Shown here piece by piece: positions 43,661-51,997 of a DNA stretch of 56,206 bases. The DNA lies in assembly GCA_036275295.1 (NCBI GenBank), contig DASUEB010000137.1, positions 1 to 56,206 on the forward strand. Direction: 5' to 3'. The stretch is from DASUEB01 sp036275295 (GTDB lineage Bacteria; Bacteroidota; Bacteroidia; Flavobacteriales_D; Luteibaculaceae). Under the pieces are notes generated by a model. That model was given only the letters and a program-made list of their open reading frames with translations. It did not search any database and was not told the origin of the DNA. Positions within the stretch are counted from its first letter, which is position 1. Every line of letters begins with the position of its first letter. Position numbers and translations under genes: made by a program.

Positions 43661-44200
43661 ATGAAAATCATTATTTCCACCATCGCATTGTTGGCGAGTT
43701 TCGCTGCAAGCGCTCAAGTGCTGAAAACAAGCAATTGTTCCATCGACTTTTTCTCCGAGACTCCATTAGAAAACATCTCGGCCAAGAACAACGCGGTGAA
43801 AGGAGCAATGAATGTGCAATCGAAAGCCATTGCATTCTCGGTGCCTATTCGCAGTTTCAAATTTGAAAAGGCATTGATGGAAGAGCACTTCAACGAAAAC
43901 TACATGGAGAGCGACAAATATCCCAATGGCAGTTTCAAAGGGGTGATCAACGAAACCATCAACCTGAGCAAAAACGGTACCTTCCGAATCAGTGCCACCG
44001 GCAAATTGAACATTCACGGGGTAGAGCAAGATCGCACACTCACCGGCGAAGCCACGGTAAAGGACGGGGTGCTTACCATTACCAGTAATTTTAAAATCAA
44101 GTTGGTAGACCACCGCATTGAACGGCCCGCGATCCTCTTCCAGAAAATCGCCGAAGTCATCGATGTTAAACTAGCTGCAAGTTTTCCTACACAACCATGA
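43661..44200 (+). CDS. YceI-family periplasmic lipocalin-like protein
   Basis: 179 residues, signal peptide MKIIISTIALLASFAASAQ, then a YceI-type beta barrel with NSIDFFSET-like N-terminus, FEKALMEEHFNENYMESDKYPNGSFKG and GKLNIHGVEQDRTLTG. YceI proteins bind isoprenoid or other amphiphilic molecules in the periplasm. It begins 4 nt after the haem-like lipoprotein gene and overlaps the barrel gene by 4 nt. Confidence 0.88.
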   Translation: MKIIISTIALLASFAASAQVLKTSNCSIDFFSETPLENISAKNNAVKGAMNVQSKAIAFSVPIRSFKFEKALMEEHFNENYMESDKYPNGSFKGVINETINLSKNGTFRISATGKLNIHGVEQDRTLTGEATVKDGVLTITSNFKIKLVDHRIERPAILFQKIAEVIDVKLAASFPTQP

Positions 44201-45084
44201 AAAAAATTCTTATCGCCCTTACTGCCATCGGGATAAACCTTTCGCTGGCTGCCCAAGACGATTTGCTCAACGACCTCGAGTCAAGCAATCCTACCTCGGT
44301 TCCGGTGATCGCTACCTTCAAGGGAACCCGCATCATCAATGCACATACGGTTGAAACGGTGAAGAAAAGCAACCTCGATTTCAGAGTGGCCCACCGTTTT
44401 GGAAGCATTGGCACCAAAAATGCCCGTCACAGCCTGTATGGCTTTGATGTGAGTGAAGACATCAATATCGCCTTTGAATACGGTGTTAACGACAGGCTTA
44501 CGCTCGGATTTTCCCGCAGCAAGCGGATGGAGGCCTTGCAAGGTCTTATCAAATACCGCTTGCTCACCCAAACCAGCGACGGTTCAACACCGGTATCTAT
44601 AGCACTCATGTCGAGCAATGTGCTCACCGCCGTGGCTAACTCCTCAGAGGGTTATCGCTACACTACCTACACCGACCGACTCACTTATGTGAATCAGGCT
44701 ATCATCGCGAGAAAATTCTCCGACAAGCTGTCGCTTCAGATCAGCCCGACCATCATTCACCGAAACTGGGTGTTTGATGCCGAAGACGAAAACACCAATT
44801 TCAGTTTGGGTTTTGGGGGGCGCATCAAGCTTACCAAGCGCTCAGCCATTGTGGGTGATGTGTTTTACACCGTTTCTAAATACCGCCAAAACCGCAAGGG
44901 TATTTACCTGATGCCGCCTTTGAGCTTGGGGTACGAAATCGAAACGGGAGGTCACGTTTTCACCCTCATGTTTAGCAATGCGAGCGGAATCCTGGAAAAC
45001 GATTACTTGGTTAACACATTTGACAGTTGGGGCAAGGGGCAATTTAAATTTTGCTTCTTAATTTCGCGCAACTTCAGAGTATAA
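44197..45084 (+). CDS. DUF5777 outer-membrane beta-barrel protein
   Basis: 295 residues with signal peptide MKKILIALTAIGINLSLAAQ and alternating beta strands; FKGTRIINAHTVETVKKSNLDFRVAHRFG near the N-terminus is typical of DUF5777. It sits with a cytochrome c-like lipoprotein and YceI, a trio that recurs in Bacteroidota. The function is unknown, but an envelope electron-transfer or lipid-binding assembly is plausible. Confidence 0.85.
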   Translation: MKKILIALTAIGINLSLAAQDDLLNDLESSNPTSVPVIATFKGTRIINAHTVETVKKSNLDFRVAHRFGSIGTKNARHSLYGFDVSEDINIAFEYGVNDRLTLGFSRSKRMEALQGLIKYRLLTQTSDGSTPVSIALMSSNVLTAVANSSEGYRYTTYTDRLTYVNQAIIARKFSDKLSLQISPTIIHRNWVFDAEDENTNFSLGFGGRIKLTKRSAIVGDVFYTVSKYRQNRKGIYLMPPLSLGYEIETGGHVFTLMFSNASGILENDYLVNTFDSWGKGQFKFCFLISRNFRV

Positions 45085-45966
45085 GTGCAACCATCGTACA
45101 AAGGACTTTTTTACATTCTCATCTCTACCACGTGCTTCTCCATCGTCAATCTGATGGTAAAATTTCTTGAGGGGTATCCGGCCCATGAATTGATCTTTTT
45201 CAGAAGTGTCTTTTCGCTGTTCGCCACAGGTTTCATTTTGCGCTCGCAAAAACTGAGCTTGCTTGGAACCAATCGTCCGTGGTTATTGGTTCGGGGCGTG
45301 GCTGGGGTGAGTGCGCTATTGCTTTTTTTTATCACCTTGCAACAAATGCCCTTCGCCAACGCGGTGGCCATTCAATACCTCAGTCCAGCATTTACCGCTC
45401 TGTTCGGCGTTTTTTTATTGCGCGAGCGCGTGAGTACCTGGCAGTGGTTCTTTTTGTTGGTGGCTCTCTCGGGCGTTTTTGTCATTAAAGGTTTTGATCC
45501 CAGGGTAAACACATGGATGGTAGGCTTGGGCATATTATCTGCCGCTTGCTCGGGTTTGGCCTACAACGCCGTTAGGCGCCTGAGGCATACCGAGCACCCA
45601 TTGCAGGTGGTGTTTTATTTTCCGCTCATCGCCACTCCCATCATGGGTATTTGGTGTCTGTTCGATTGGAAAACACCCTTGGACTGGGATTGGTTGTTGA
45701 TTTTGGTTTTAGGGGTTTTTACCCAAATCGCCCAATACTACATGACACTTGGTTTGCACGCCGACACCGCAGCCCGCGTAACACCGGTTAAATACGTGGG
45801 AGCTATACTGGCCATAGGTTTTGGTTATGTATTCTTCAACGAGACCCTGAATACCATGAACCTCGTAGGTTTGGGTTTAATTGTTGCCGGGGTCTTGCTC
45901 AATACCTTGTACAAAAACCCCGCGGCTTTGGCCGAGCCAAAGCCGGCTCAGGTCACCGAGAAGTGA
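45085..45966 (+). CDS. EamA/DMT-family transporter
   Basis: 293 residues, ten transmembrane helices in two EamA repeats (YILISTTCFSIVNLMVKF...; GLGILSAACSGLAYNAVRRL...). Likely exports a small metabolite. GTG 45085 follows the DUF5777 stop directly. Its end overlaps the convergent response regulator gene by 19 bp. Confidence 0.88.
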   Translation: MQPSYKGLFYILISTTCFSIVNLMVKFLEGYPAHELIFFRSVFSLFATGFILRSQKLSLLGTNRPWLLVRGVAGVSALLLFFITLQQMPFANAVAIQYLSPAFTALFGVFLLRERVSTWQWFFLLVALSGVFVIKGFDPRVNTWMVGLGILSAACSGLAYNAVRRLRHTEHPLQVVFYFPLIATPIMGIWCLFDWKTPLDWDWLLILVLGVFTQIAQYYMTLGLHADTAARVTPVKYVGAILAIGFGYVFFNETLNTMNLVGLGLIVAGVLLNTLYKNPAALAEPKPAQVTEK

Positions 45967-46646
45967 TACCCCTTGCCTTTTAAGGTAATGATCTGAATGC
46001 CTTCATCCTCGCAGAGGTATTCGCGAAGTTTCCGAATGTAAACATCTAGGTTTCGGCTGTTGAAAAAACTGTCGTCTCCCCACACCTCAATCAATAAATC
46101 CTTCCGATCGATGGTTTTATTCTGTTGGGTGGCCAGCATGCCCATGATTTGCGATTCGCGGTGCGACAATTTCATCACCTTGCCTCGGTAAACCAGCTCA
46201 TATCTGCCGGGGTAAAAAATGTACTCTTTAATGGCAATTTCTTCCCCTTTTTCCTGAAGCGGTTGGTTGATGCGAATGCCGTGAATAAGGTTGAGCTGAT
46301 TTTGAATGCGCATCACCAACTCCTCTACGCTAAACGGTTTGCGCAGGTAATCGGTTCCGCCGCTGGCAAATCCTTGAGCCAGGTCGTCGAGCTGCGACTT
46401 GGCCGTGAGAAAAATAATGGGAATGTGCTGGTCTTTGGTGCGCAGGTCTTTTCCCACCGCGAAACCATCCTTGCCCGGCAGCATTACATCGAGCACCACC
46501 ACATCGGGTTTGTCGACGGTAAACTGCCGCATCACCTCGTTGCCATCGGTCACCCAATTTACCGCAAACCCTTTTAACTCGAGGGTTTCCTTGACGATTT
46601 TACCTAAAAACGGCTCATCCTCTACGTATAATATCTTAATCTTCAT
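45948..46646 (-). CDS. OmpR/PhoB-family response regulator
   Basis: 232 residues. Receiver domain with E-D acidic pair (YVEDE), phosphoacceptor D53 (VVLDVMLPGKDG) and K in LRKPFS; winged-helix output with RHESQIMGMLATQQNKTIDRKDLL and NLDVYIRKLREYL. ATG 46646 overlaps the kinase stop by 11 nt. Likely binds the phased TTAACC-type repeats in the promoter region at 48282-48318. Confidence 0.93.
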   Translation of the reverse strand: MKIKILYVEDEPFLGKIVKETLELKGFAVNWVTDGNEVMRQFTVDKPDVVVLDVMLPGKDGFAVGKDLRTKDQHIPIIFLTAKSQLDDLAQGFASGGTDYLRKPFSVEELVMRIQNQLNLIHGIRINQPLQEKGEEIAIKEYIFYPGRYELVYRGKVMKLSHRESQIMGMLATQQNKTIDRKDLLIEVWGDDSFFNSRNLDVYIRKLREYLCEDEGIQIITLKGKGYHFSVT

Positions 46647-48234
46647 AGGGCAAAATGATCTCAAATCGGGCACCCCCGCGCAGCGAGGTCAACAGCCGCA
46701 ATTCGCCTCCGTGCAACATTATTACTTGTTTGGCATAGTGCAAACCCAAGCCATAGCCCTTGGCGTTGTGCACGTTTCCACTGGGAATACGGAAGAATTT
46801 ATCGTAGATCCGACTGCGGTATTCCAGCGGTATGCCGGGACCGTTGTCGTCGACCCAGATTTTGATGTCGCCTCCATCGCGTTTAAGTCCAACACATACC
46901 TGAGCTCCCTTGCCCGCGTATTTGATGGCATTGTCGATTAAATTAAAAAACACACCCTGCATGTGGGCGGCGTCAATGCGAAGCAAACTGTCGTGATCCA
47001 GCTCTTGCACCACCAATTCAACGCCCTGTTTTTGAGCCCTGAGCAAAGACGACTGCACGGTTTTGCTCAGCAATTCATCCAATTTAGCCGGGCTGCGCTG
47101 GACAAATTGCTGGCTGTTTTCGAGCATATTGCTGTTGATTACCTTCGAAAGGAGCAATTCCAACCGATCAAGCTCCAAACTGGCCATGCCCACATAGTCT
47201 TTTACCAAAGATTCATTGGAACTCACCCGCTGATCGCTCAAGGCTTCCAAGGCCACTTTAACCGTAGCCACGGGGGTCTTGAGCTCGTGCGACATATTGC
47301 TAATGAGGTCGTTTTTTAGTATATTAAGCTGGTTGAGGCGGCGCAAACTGCGGTACGACAAACCAAAAGCCAGTCCGGTGGCCAACAGCATCAGCACCAC
47401 AAAAAGCAGCTGTGGACGCATGCTACCCGCAATATACCAGAACGGACTTACCGCACTTACCTGTAAATTGGGACTAAACATGCCTGTTCGGTACGTAAAT
47501 GCTTTAGTTGTGGTATCCTGTTCATCGGCCACCATCCATTGGGTGCCGATATCGATATTGAATTTTTTAAGGTTTTGAGCAAATACGCGTTTCACAGCAG
47601 TGGAATCAAGCTTTAAATTTCCGCTGTGACGTGCATTGAGCTGCGAGCCGGGAATCATGGCAATTTGACTCAATATCATGCGGATACCCTGTGCCGTAAA
47701 CATGCTAGAGCTATCGGGGGTAAACTTCAAACCCGATTGCTCGACGCCTTGCGGCATGGGAATCAATACATCGCGATCGCCGCTAACCTCGCTGCTGCTG
47801 AATACCGCCATGGTCTGCTCAACTTTTTTGACCGTTTTCGGACGGCGTGTATTCGAGCTGCTATCGACCTTGACCTCGATATTGAAGTTGCTGTAAGAAC
47901 CGTTTGACCGAACAGGCCTCCCACGGCCCGTGTTGGTACTGCTTCGGTAAGTGAACTTCAATTCGCCCCGCTCTTTGGGCGATATCTCTTGTATCTGTTT
48001 ACTGAAAACACTGTCGCCTCCCATCTTACCCAGAACCGAGTTAATCAAAATGGAGTCCACAAAATGGCGCTGCGTCTCGGTCAGGGAAATCTGCATTTGT
48101 TTGTCGACGTTGTTCGCGGTCAGTTGGTATTGTTCTTGCAGCCAGTACACCACAAAGCCAATGAGAAGCAAATAGCTCCCTATCATGGTCATTAAGATGG
48201 CTGAGGGTTTTATTCCCTTTCGCATAGTATCCAT
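46636..48234 (-). CDS. Two-component sensor histidine kinase
   Basis: 532 residues: transmembrane helix ~15-33, periplasmic sensor ~35-270 of no recognised family, second helix ~276-295, HisKA with H316 (NMSHELKTPVATVK), HATPase with FNLIDNAIKYAGKG, DDNGPGIP and GYGLGLHY. It works with the response regulator downstream. The divergent promoter region is shared with the GLPGLI/outer-membrane barrel operon, so the envelope protein pair is the likely target. Confidence 0.92.
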   Translation of the reverse strand: MDTMRKGIKPSAILMTMIGSYLLLIGFVVYWLQEQYQLTANNVDKQMQISLTETQRHFVDSILINSVLGKMGGDSVFSKQIQEISPKERGELKFTYRSSTNTGRGRPVRSNGSYSNFNIEVKVDSSSNTRRPKTVKKVEQTMAVFSSSEVSGDRDVLIPMPQGVEQSGLKFTPDSSSMFTAQGIRMILSQIAMIPGSQLNARHSGNLKLDSTAVKRVFAQNLKKFNIDIGTQWMVADEQDTTTKAFTYRTGMFSPNLQVSAVSPFWYIAGSMRPQLLFVVLMLLATGLAFGLSYRSLRRLNQLNILKNDLISNMSHELKTPVATVKVALEALSDQRVSSNESLVKDYVGMASLELDRLELLLSKVINSNMLENSQQFVQRSPAKLDELLSKTVQSSLLRAQKQGVELVVQELDHDSLLRIDAAHMQGVFFNLIDNAIKYAGKGAQVCVGLKRDGGDIKIWVDDNGPGIPLEYRSRIYDKFFRIPSGNVHNAKGYGLGLHYAKQVIMLHGGELRLLTSLRGGARFEIILPYED

Positions 48235-48281
48235 ATATATCGATCAAAGGTAATGCGTCAGTTGATTTGATTTTCAGACCA

Positions 48282-48347
48282 TTAACCTTAATTAACCTTA
48301 ATTACCCGGCCTTTAACCAGGGCCAGGCCGGGGTCCATCTACTTTCG
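48282..48347 (+). promoter_or_regulatory. Phased TTAACC repeats and -7 element of the GLPGLI operon
   Basis: Half-sites TTAACC at 48282 and 48292, TTACCC at 48302 and TTAACC at 48313 are spaced 10, 10 and 11 bp, one helical turn, as in OmpR/PhoB direct-repeat boxes. The last ends 21 nt before a -7-like TACTTTCG (48340-48347). An inverted repeat CCCGGCCT/AGGCCGGG (48305-48332) overlaps. No strong -33 is visible, as expected of activator-dependent promoters. Confidence 0.6.
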
Positions 48348-48418
48348 TTTCGTGAATAGAACGGTTCATCCTTTCATTCCAAGTACAAGCTAATCATTAA
48401 CTTCATAAAACATAAGTC

Positions 48419-49168
48419 ATGAAACTTTTAATTGCCGTTTCCCTTGTTGCCAGCTCACTCGGAGCGTGGGCTCAAGTTACCAATGCCAAGGTTACTTTTA
48501 ACGAACAAGTCAAATTCAAAATTGACCTCGAAGGCGAAGCCGCTCAATTTGCCAACCTGCTCCCCAAAGAACAGAAGAGTCAGTACGAGCTTCATTTCAC
48601 ACAAGACAAATCGTTTTACCGCACCTTGTCGAAATCGGTGGAAGAGCAAAGTTCAGTAGATCCCGACGGCGGTCAGATGCAAATCAAGATCAACCGTCCG
48701 CAGGTATCTGCTTTTTTAGATTTGACCGCTAAAAAACGCATCGAACAAAAGGAATTTCTAACCCGTAAGTTTATTGTGGAGTCTGAATTGGCTTCGGCCG
48801 ATTGGAAAATCACCACCAATCAGAAAATGATCTTGGGTTACCCCTGTCAAGAAGCCATTAAACAAGACAGTGCTAAATCAGTGCACGTATGGTTTACACC
48901 CGCCATTCCGGTATCTACGGGTCCTGCTGGATTTGAGGGACTACCGGGCTTGGTGCTGGCTGTAGAGGCCATGGATGGCGATTATAAGATAGAAGCTGCC
49001 ACCATTGAAACCGGTAAAGCCGATCAAAGCCTGATGATCAAACCCACCGAAGGCAAAAAAATGTCCAAAGAGGCCTATGAGAAAATGGTAAAGGAAAAAC
49101 AAGCCGAAATGGGCGTTACAGGCGGAAACGGCAAGCCCAATGTGATGATCCGAGTTGAAAACCGATGA
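48419..49168 (+). CDS. GLPGLI-family secreted protein
   Basis: 249 residues with signal peptide MKLLIAVSLVASSLGAWAQ and the family motif GFEGLPGLVL (~165-174) after YPCQEAIK...VWFTPAIP. Members always sit beside CarboxypepD_reg-type outer-membrane barrels, as here (4-nt overlap); function unknown but assumed periplasmic or surface. C-terminal tail carries a Gly-rich VTGGNGKPN stretch. Confidence 0.92.
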   Translation: MKLLIAVSLVASSLGAWAQVTNAKVTFNEQVKFKIDLEGEAAQFANLLPKEQKSQYELHFTQDKSFYRTLSKSVEEQSSVDPDGGQMQIKINRPQVSAFLDLTAKKRIEQKEFLTRKFIVESELASADWKITTNQKMILGYPCQEAIKQDSAKSVHVWFTPAIPVSTGPAGFEGLPGLVLAVEAMDGDYKIEAATIETGKADQSLMIKPTEGKKMSKEAYEKMVKEKQAEMGVTGGNGKPNVMIRVENR

Positions 49169-51927
49169 TGATGAAAAAATTTCGTATCTTTCTAAGTTTG
49201 GCCATACTCTCCTTGGGTTTTGTTGAAGCCAAAGCACAGTATGCCGTAAAAGGAATGTTGCTCGATACCAAAGGGGCAGCCCTGCCTTTTGCCACCGTTG
49301 CACTCCTAAACCCAACCGATTCTACCATGGCATTTTTTGCCATCAGCAACGATCAAGGCCTCTTCGAAATGAAGAACACCAAGGCCGGCGATTATTTGCT
49401 TCAAACGGCCTACCTGGGATTCAAACCGGTCTACAAAAGACTCACCATTGCCAAGGACACCCAGCTAGACGCCATTGTAATGCAACCCGACGACCGCGAC
49501 CTAAAAACGGTAGAGATCGAAGGCGAACGCGTTCCTATCATGATCAAAGGCGATACCATTGAGTACAACGCGGGTGCATTTAAAACCAAACCCGACGCCA
49601 ATGTGGAGGAGTTGCTCAAAAAAATGCCCGGTATTGAAGTAGACCGCGCAGGAAACGTAAAAGCCCAAGGCGAAGATGTAAAACGAATTTTGGTCGATGG
49701 CAAAGAATTCTTCAGCAACGATCAGAAAATTGCCACCAAAAATATCCCTGCCGATGCCATCAAAAAAGTTCAGGTATTCGACAAAACCTCTGATCAAGCC
49801 GATTTTACCGGTATCGACGATGGAAATCGAGATAAAACCATCAACTTGATGCTCAAGGACGATAAGAAAAATGGTCTTTTCGGCGATGTATCGGGAGGCG
49901 TAGGAACCGACAACCGGTATCAAGCGGCAGCCAAGGTCTATAACTTTACCCCTACCCGCCAGATGGCGGCACTGGGCATGGTTAACAACATCAACCAATT
50001 TGGATTTTCGCTCAACGACTACATCAATTTCAAGGGCGGTATCGGCTCTCTGCTCAATGGCGGCGGTCTCCAACTCAATAGCACCAGCTCGTTGCCGGTG
50101 AATTTTGGCCAGCCCATCAACGGATTGATCCGCAGTGCGGCGGGAGGGGTTAACTTTAACTACGAACCCGTTAAAAACAGGCGTTTCAACATTTCCTACC
50201 TGGGAAGTTCAACGAAAACTACCCTCAACGAAGATCAATATACCGAGAACTTCACCGAAAACCAGCGTTTTATCCGCAATCGGACCAGTGCCGATCAAAC
50301 CACCGAAAACGGTCACGGCTTTACCACCAGCTACCGCGGCGACCTCGATTCTAATCAACAGGTTACCGCCAACGCATCGGTGAATTTTGGCAATGGCCGA
50401 GCGTTTAGCAAGGCACAGACCATGTCGCTGCTGGAAAACATCGCTTTGAACCAATTGGACAACTCCACCCAATCGTCGAGCAATAACCTCAACGGCACAG
50501 GCTCCCTGAGCTATACCCTGAAGGCGGGCAAGAGCATTCCGGTGATAAGACTGACTGCTAACGCCGGATTTTCAAACGATTTAGATAAGAACAACTGGCT
50601 CAACACCACCAACTTCTTTAATCCAAACACTTCGTTTACCGATAACCAATACCAAAACAACACCTCTGACCGTCTGAATTACGGCCTTCAAAGCAGTACG
50701 ACGGCCAAAATGGGCCGCGGTTACTTCGCCGATCTGATTCTGGGTGTCAATGCCAACGACGATCGCTACCAACGAACCCAAGGTCTGTTGCCCGGCGAAG
50801 GCAATACCGTTGATTCGCTCGAGGTTGATTTTACGCGCCAAGTAACGGCTTTTAGCCCCGGAATCGCCATCAAGCGCAACAGCGACAAAACCCAATTCAC
50901 GGCAACCCTCAGCGCCGAATCGGGGAGCATCAAGGGCCGGTTATTCGACCAAACTACCACCGAATCGAAGTATTTGTATTTCTTACCTCGACTTCGCTTT
51001 AACCGGGAATACGCCAGCGGAAAACGCTATGGTTTTCAATTCGACAGCAGGGTTAACACCCCACAAACCACCCAGTTGCAACCCGTAGTAAACACCATCA
51101 ACCCCCTTTCGCTTTTCCAAGGGAATCCCAATCTGAGGCCGGAGGTAAACTACAATTCCAACATCAATTGGGTATGGTTTGACCAGTTTTCTTTCACATC
51201 GATTTTTGCCAGCATTCGAGCCGATTACACCCGAAATAAAATCAACTTGGCGCGCACCATCAACCCCAACCTGAGTCAGTCGGTGCAATACGTCAACGTC
51301 GATTATCAAGCAGGTGGTTCGGTGAACCTGGAGTTCTCTACTCCCATCCGAAAACTGGGTGTCAATGTGGAGCTGAGCTTGGAGGAAAGCCTAAATCGAA
51401 CCCTGGCTCCTGTGAATGGAATCATCAACGTAAACGACAACTTGACACACGGCGCAGAGATAAGCTTCAAAAAAAGAAAGGCCGACAAACTCTCGCTTTC
51501 TTTTGGGGGATCGCTTCGATACACCGATGCCAAGTACTCCCTGCAAGCCCAACTCAATAACTCTTTCTACACCTTGAGTTATTTCACCGAGGCCAACTAC
51601 AGTCCGACGGATAAGTGGAATTTCAACTTCATTGCCGACGTGTCTTCCTATCAATCGGATCAATTCAGCCAAAACATTCAGATTCCGCTGCTACAAGCTG
51701 AGGTGAGCTACTTCTTTTTGAAAGCCAATCGCGCCTCGGTATCGATCAAAGGATTTGACCTACTCAACATGAACACGGGACTGCAGCGCGTGAGTGAACT
51801 CAATTACCTGCAGCAAACCCAAAGCAATGTCATTGGCCGCTATGCCATGTTGACCTTCAAATACAAACTGAGCAAGGTGGGTGCCGCTAGCGGAGGAAAC
51901 ATGGATATAAAGATCAAGAACCGATAA
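49165..51927 (+). CDS. CarboxypepD_reg-type outer-membrane beta-barrel (TonB receptor-like)
   Basis: 920 residues. Signal peptide to EAKAQ (~25), an N-terminal carboxypeptidase-regulatory-like Ig domain (VKGMLLDTKGAALPFATVALL), a plug-like region (NVEELLKKMPGIEVDRAGNVKAQGEDVKRILVDGKEFF), then a large beta barrel of the OMP_b-brl_3 type. Such proteins resemble TonB-dependent receptors but usually lack a clear TonB box. Substrate unknown; co-regulated with GLPGLI by the divergent two-component system. The start lies in an ATGATGATG run and is uncertain by two codons. Confidence 0.9.
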   Translation: MMMKKFRIFLSLAILSLGFVEAKAQYAVKGMLLDTKGAALPFATVALLNPTDSTMAFFAISNDQGLFEMKNTKAGDYLLQTAYLGFKPVYKRLTIAKDTQLDAIVMQPDDRDLKTVEIEGERVPIMIKGDTIEYNAGAFKTKPDANVEELLKKMPGIEVDRAGNVKAQGEDVKRILVDGKEFFSNDQKIATKNIPADAIKKVQVFDKTSDQADFTGIDDGNRDKTINLMLKDDKKNGLFGDVSGGVGTDNRYQAAAKVYNFTPTRQMAALGMVNNINQFGFSLNDYINFKGGIGSLLNGGGLQLNSTSSLPVNFGQPINGLIRSAAGGVNFNYEPVKNRRFNISYLGSSTKTTLNEDQYTENFTENQRFIRNRTSADQTTENGHGFTTSYRGDLDSNQQVTANASVNFGNGRAFSKAQTMSLLENIALNQLDNSTQSSSNNLNGTGSLSYTLKAGKSIPVIRLTANAGFSNDLDKNNWLNTTNFFNPNTSFTDNQYQNNTSDRLNYGLQSSTTAKMGRGYFADLILGVNANDDRYQRTQGLLPGEGNTVDSLEVDFTRQVTAFSPGIAIKRNSDKTQFTATLSAESGSIKGRLFDQTTTESKYLYFLPRLRFNREYASGKRYGFQFDSRVNTPQTTQLQPVVNTINPLSLFQGNPNLRPEVNYNSNINWVWFDQFSFTSIFASIRADYTRNKINLARTINPNLSQSVQYVNVDYQAGGSVNLEFSTPIRKLGVNVELSLEESLNRTLAPVNGIINVNDNLTHGAEISFKKRKADKLSLSFGGSLRYTDAKYSLQAQLNNSFYTLSYFTEANYSPTDKWNFNFIADVSSYQSDQFSQNIQIPLLQAEVSYFFLKANRASVSIKGFDLLNMNTGLQRVSELNYLQQTQSNVIGRYAMLTFKYKLSKVGAASGGNMDIKIKNR

Positions 51928-51966
51928 ACCGCCATAAGACCCAGCGTTAAGATGCTGGCCTGAAGG

Positions 51967-51997
51967 GAGGGATGGTGAGATTCACTATCCCTCTTTT
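51967..51997 (+). terminator. Terminator of the GLPGLI/barrel operon
   Basis: Stem of 12 pairs, GAGGGATGGTGA-like (51967-51978) with TCACTATCCCTC (51982-51993), one G-T pair, a 3-nt loop and then TTTT. It overlaps the last codons of the convergent antiporter gene (stop at 51985-51987). Confidence 0.7.
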
